This document shows positions 4,992 to 6,712 of a DNA stretch of 6,712 nucleotides, piece by piece; position 1 is the first letter of the stretch; each line of letters opens with the position of its first letter. The notes under the pieces are model-generated. The model was not told where the DNA came from. It did no database searches and saw only the letters and a program-made list of their open reading frames with translations. Location: NCBI GenBank assembly GCA_947074225.1, contig CAMTOX010000110.1, positions 1 through 6,712 of the forward strand, given 5' to 3'. The position numbers and the translations under genes are program-made. Source of the DNA: an uncultured bacterium. Its GTDB lineage: Bacteria > Bacteroidota > Bacteroidia > Bacteroidales > Paludibacteraceae.

Positions 4992-6629
4992 ATGGCAACA
5001 GAATTCCATTATCAACATCCATTTCCATTGGGTGAAGATAAAACAGAGTATTATTTACTGACAAAAGATTATGTATCGGTAAGTGAATTTGAGGGGACTC
5101 CTATTCTTAAGATTGCTAAAGAGGGTCTTACTGCAATGACTAAAACAGCATTTCGCGATGTCTCTTTCTTATTGCGTCGTGAACACAATGAGCAAGTAGC
5201 AAAGATATTGAAAGACCCAGAAGCAAGTGCTAACGATAAGTATGTTGCATTAACATTCTTGCGCAATGCCGAGGTTTCTGTAAAAGGTCAGTTGCCATTA
5301 TGTCAAGATACTGGTACTGCAATTATTCACGGCGAAAAAGGTCAACAAGTATGGACAGGCTATTGCGATGAGGAAGCACTCTCATATGGTGTATATAAAA
5401 CTTATACCGAGGAGAACCTTCGCTACTCACAGAATGCCCCTGTAACCATGTACGACGAGGTAAACACTAAAACAAACCTGCCTGCACAGATTGACATTGA
5501 AGCTACAGAAGGAATGGAATACCACTTCTTATGTGTTACCAAAGGTGGTGGATCGGCCAATAAAACCTATCTATTCCAAGAAACACGTGCTCTATTAAAC
5601 CCAGATACCTTAGTAGATTTCTTAGTTGAAAAAGCTAAATCATTAGGTACTGCAGCATGTCCACCTTACCATATTGCTTTTGTTATTGGAGGCACTTCGG
5701 CCGAAAAGAACTTATTGACCGTTAAATTAGCATCTACACACTATTATGATGCACTCCCTACAACAGGAAACGAGCATGGTCGTGCATTCCGCGACATAGA
5801 ACTTGAGAAACAAGTACTCGAAGCTGTAAACAACATTGGATTAGGAGCACAATTTGGTGGTAAATACCTTGCGCACGACGTTCGCATAGTTCGCTTACCA
5901 CGTCATGGTGCAAGTCTGCCTGTTGGTATGGGCGTAAGTTGCTCTGCCGACCGTAACATTAAGTGTAAGATTAATAAAGATGGTATTTGGATTGAGAAGT
6001 TAGACGACAATCCTGGTTCTTTAATTCCTGAAGAGTTCCGCAACCAAGGGGAAGGCGATGCTGTACGTATAGATCTTAATCAACCTATGGAGACTATCTT
6101 AGGAGAATTGACTAAATATCCGGTTGCAACACGTTTATCTTTAAATGGTACTATCATTGTAGGACGCGATATTGCTCACGCACGTATTAAAGAGCGTTTA
6201 GATCGTGGCGAAGAGATGCCACAATATCTAAAAGATCACCCTATATACTATGCAGGTCCTGCAAAAACTCCTACCGGAATGGCTGTTGGTTCTATGGGAC
6301 CAACTACTGCCGGACGTATGGACTCTTATGTTGATCTGTTCCAAGATCATGGTGGTAGTATGATTATGTTGGCAAAAGGAAACCGTAGCCAACAAGTTAC
6401 AGATGCTTGTAAAAAGCATGGTGGATTCTATTTAGGATCTATTGGTGGACCTGCAGCTATCTTAGCTCAGAATAATATCAAGAGCATTGAGTGCATTGAG
6501 TACCCTGAATTGGGCATGGAAGCTATTTGGAAAATTGAAGTAGAAAACTTCCCTGCTTTCATACTTGTAGACGACAAAGGCAATGACTTCTTCAAGCTTG
6601 TGAAACCACGTTGTTCAGCTTGCAAATAG
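4992..6629 (+). CDS. fumA: Class I fumarate hydratase ([4Fe-4S], fumarase A/B type)
   Basis: A 545-residue class I fumarase (EC 4.2.1.2) that reversibly hydrates fumarate to malate in the cytoplasm. In anaerobic Bacteroidota it commonly works in the reductive branch from oxaloacetate to succinate. Sequence resembles E. coli FumA (548 residues, recalled) end to end. The N-terminal alpha domain (about 45-320) carries the three cluster cysteines: C104 in [11 protein letters not shown]223 in [11 protein letters not shown] and C317 in [11 protein letters not shown], matching FumA C105, C224 and C318. The C-terminal beta domain (about 325-530) contains [20 protein letters not shown] (419-438), [24 protein letters not shown] and [14 protein letters not shown] CxxC ends the protein (CSACK), comparable to the CTRCVK end of FumA. 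All key residues are present. Such enzymes are oxygen-sensitive, which fits an anaerobe. The gene appears monocistronic, with its own candidate promoter and a strong terminator. The symbol is by family and does not distinguish fumA from fumB. Confidence 0.97.
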   Translation: MATEFHYQHPFPLGEDKTEYYLLTKDYVSVSEFEGTPILKIAKEGLTAMTKTAFRDVSFLLRREHNEQVAKILKDPEASANDKYVALTFLRNAEVSVKGQLPLCQDTGTAIIHGEKGQQVWTGYCDEEALSYGVYKTYTEENLRYSQNAPVTMYDEVNTKTNLPAQIDIEATEGMEYHFLCVTKGGGSANKTYLFQETRALLNPDTLVDFLVEKAKSLGTAACPPYHIAFVIGGTSAEKNLLTVKLASTHYYDALPTTGNEHGRAFRDIELEKQVLEAVNNIGLGAQFGGKYLAHDVRIVRLPRHGASLPVGMGVSCSADRNIKCKINKDGIWIEKLDDNPGSLIPEEFRNQGEGDAVRIDLNQPMETILGELTKYPVATRLSLNGTIIVGRDIAHARIKERLDRGEEMPQYLKDHPIYYAGPAKTPTGMAVGSMGPTTAGRMDSYVDLFQDHGGSMIMLAKGNRSQQVTDACKKHGGFYLGSIGGPAAILAQNNIKSIECIEYPELGMEAIWKIEVENFPAFILVDDKGNDFFKLVKPRCSACK

Positions 6630-6657
6630 ATAATTATAGCTAATCACTAACAAGTAC

Positions 6658-6694
6658 GGCTACCGAACTATCTCGGTAGCCTTTCTTTTTTTTT
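6658..6694 (+). terminator. Rho-independent terminator after fumarase
   Basis: GGCTACCGA (6658-6666) pairs perfectly with TCGGTAGCC (6673-6681) around a 6-base loop. It is followed by a tract of 13 bases that are all T except one C (6682-6694). It lies 29 bases after the fumarase stop codon and is the clearest terminator in the window. Confidence 0.96.
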
Positions 6695-6712
6695 CTTCTA
6701 ATAGTATCTCTC

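Noticed and set aside
2455..6629. A single functional operon or new system linking cinA, DUF486, hemolysin III and fumarase
   Set aside because: There is a probable terminator after cinA and a separate candidate promoter before fumarase, and the products have no shared pathway. These look like neighbouring housekeeping genes.

Overview
The window looks like a Bacteroidota (Bacteroidales-type) chromosome fragment. The reasons are low GC, starts without a Shine-Dalgarno sequence (every visible ATG follows an A/T-rich leader), TAnnTTTG-like -7 promoter boxes, and the protein families present: Omp28-like lipoproteins, CinA, a DUF486 membrane protein, a hemolysin III/PAQR protein and a class I fumarase. 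The genus cannot be fixed from the sequence alone. All genes are on the + strand.

Region by region: Bases 1-32 are not biological. They match the end of the Illumina read-1 adapter at 27 of 32 positions, so the window begins at a contig edge. From about 34 to 2011 lie two tandem, paralogous Omp28-like genes. The first is truncated at its 5' end by the contig edge and has lost one cysteine of the CGYC motif. The second is complete: lipoprotein signal, Ig-like domain, thioredoxin-like domain with intact CGYC, and C-terminal beta domain. Bases 2012-2454 hold no intact gene. They contain a 323-bp element bounded by perfect 20-bp terminal inverted repeats (2028-2350), which looks like a MITE or a gutted insertion sequence, followed by a -7 promoter box and a structured leader for cinA. 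cinA (2455-3690) ends in a hairpin terminator. A small DUF486 membrane protein (3800-4156) and a hemolysin III/PAQR membrane protein (4252-4887) follow. A class I [4Fe-4S] fumarase (4992-6629) with its own candidate promoter and a very clear terminator closes the window.

Working together: the Omp28-like pair is probably one envelope-associated transcription unit. CinA (NMN recycling), the two small membrane proteins and fumarase are mostly unrelated housekeeping functions and do not form a pathway. I found no defence system, CRISPR array, RNA gene or convincing new multi-gene system. The items most worth a second look are the inverted-repeat element next to the cinA promoter, the divergence of the duplicated CGYC/CGYA proteins, and the adapter contamination.
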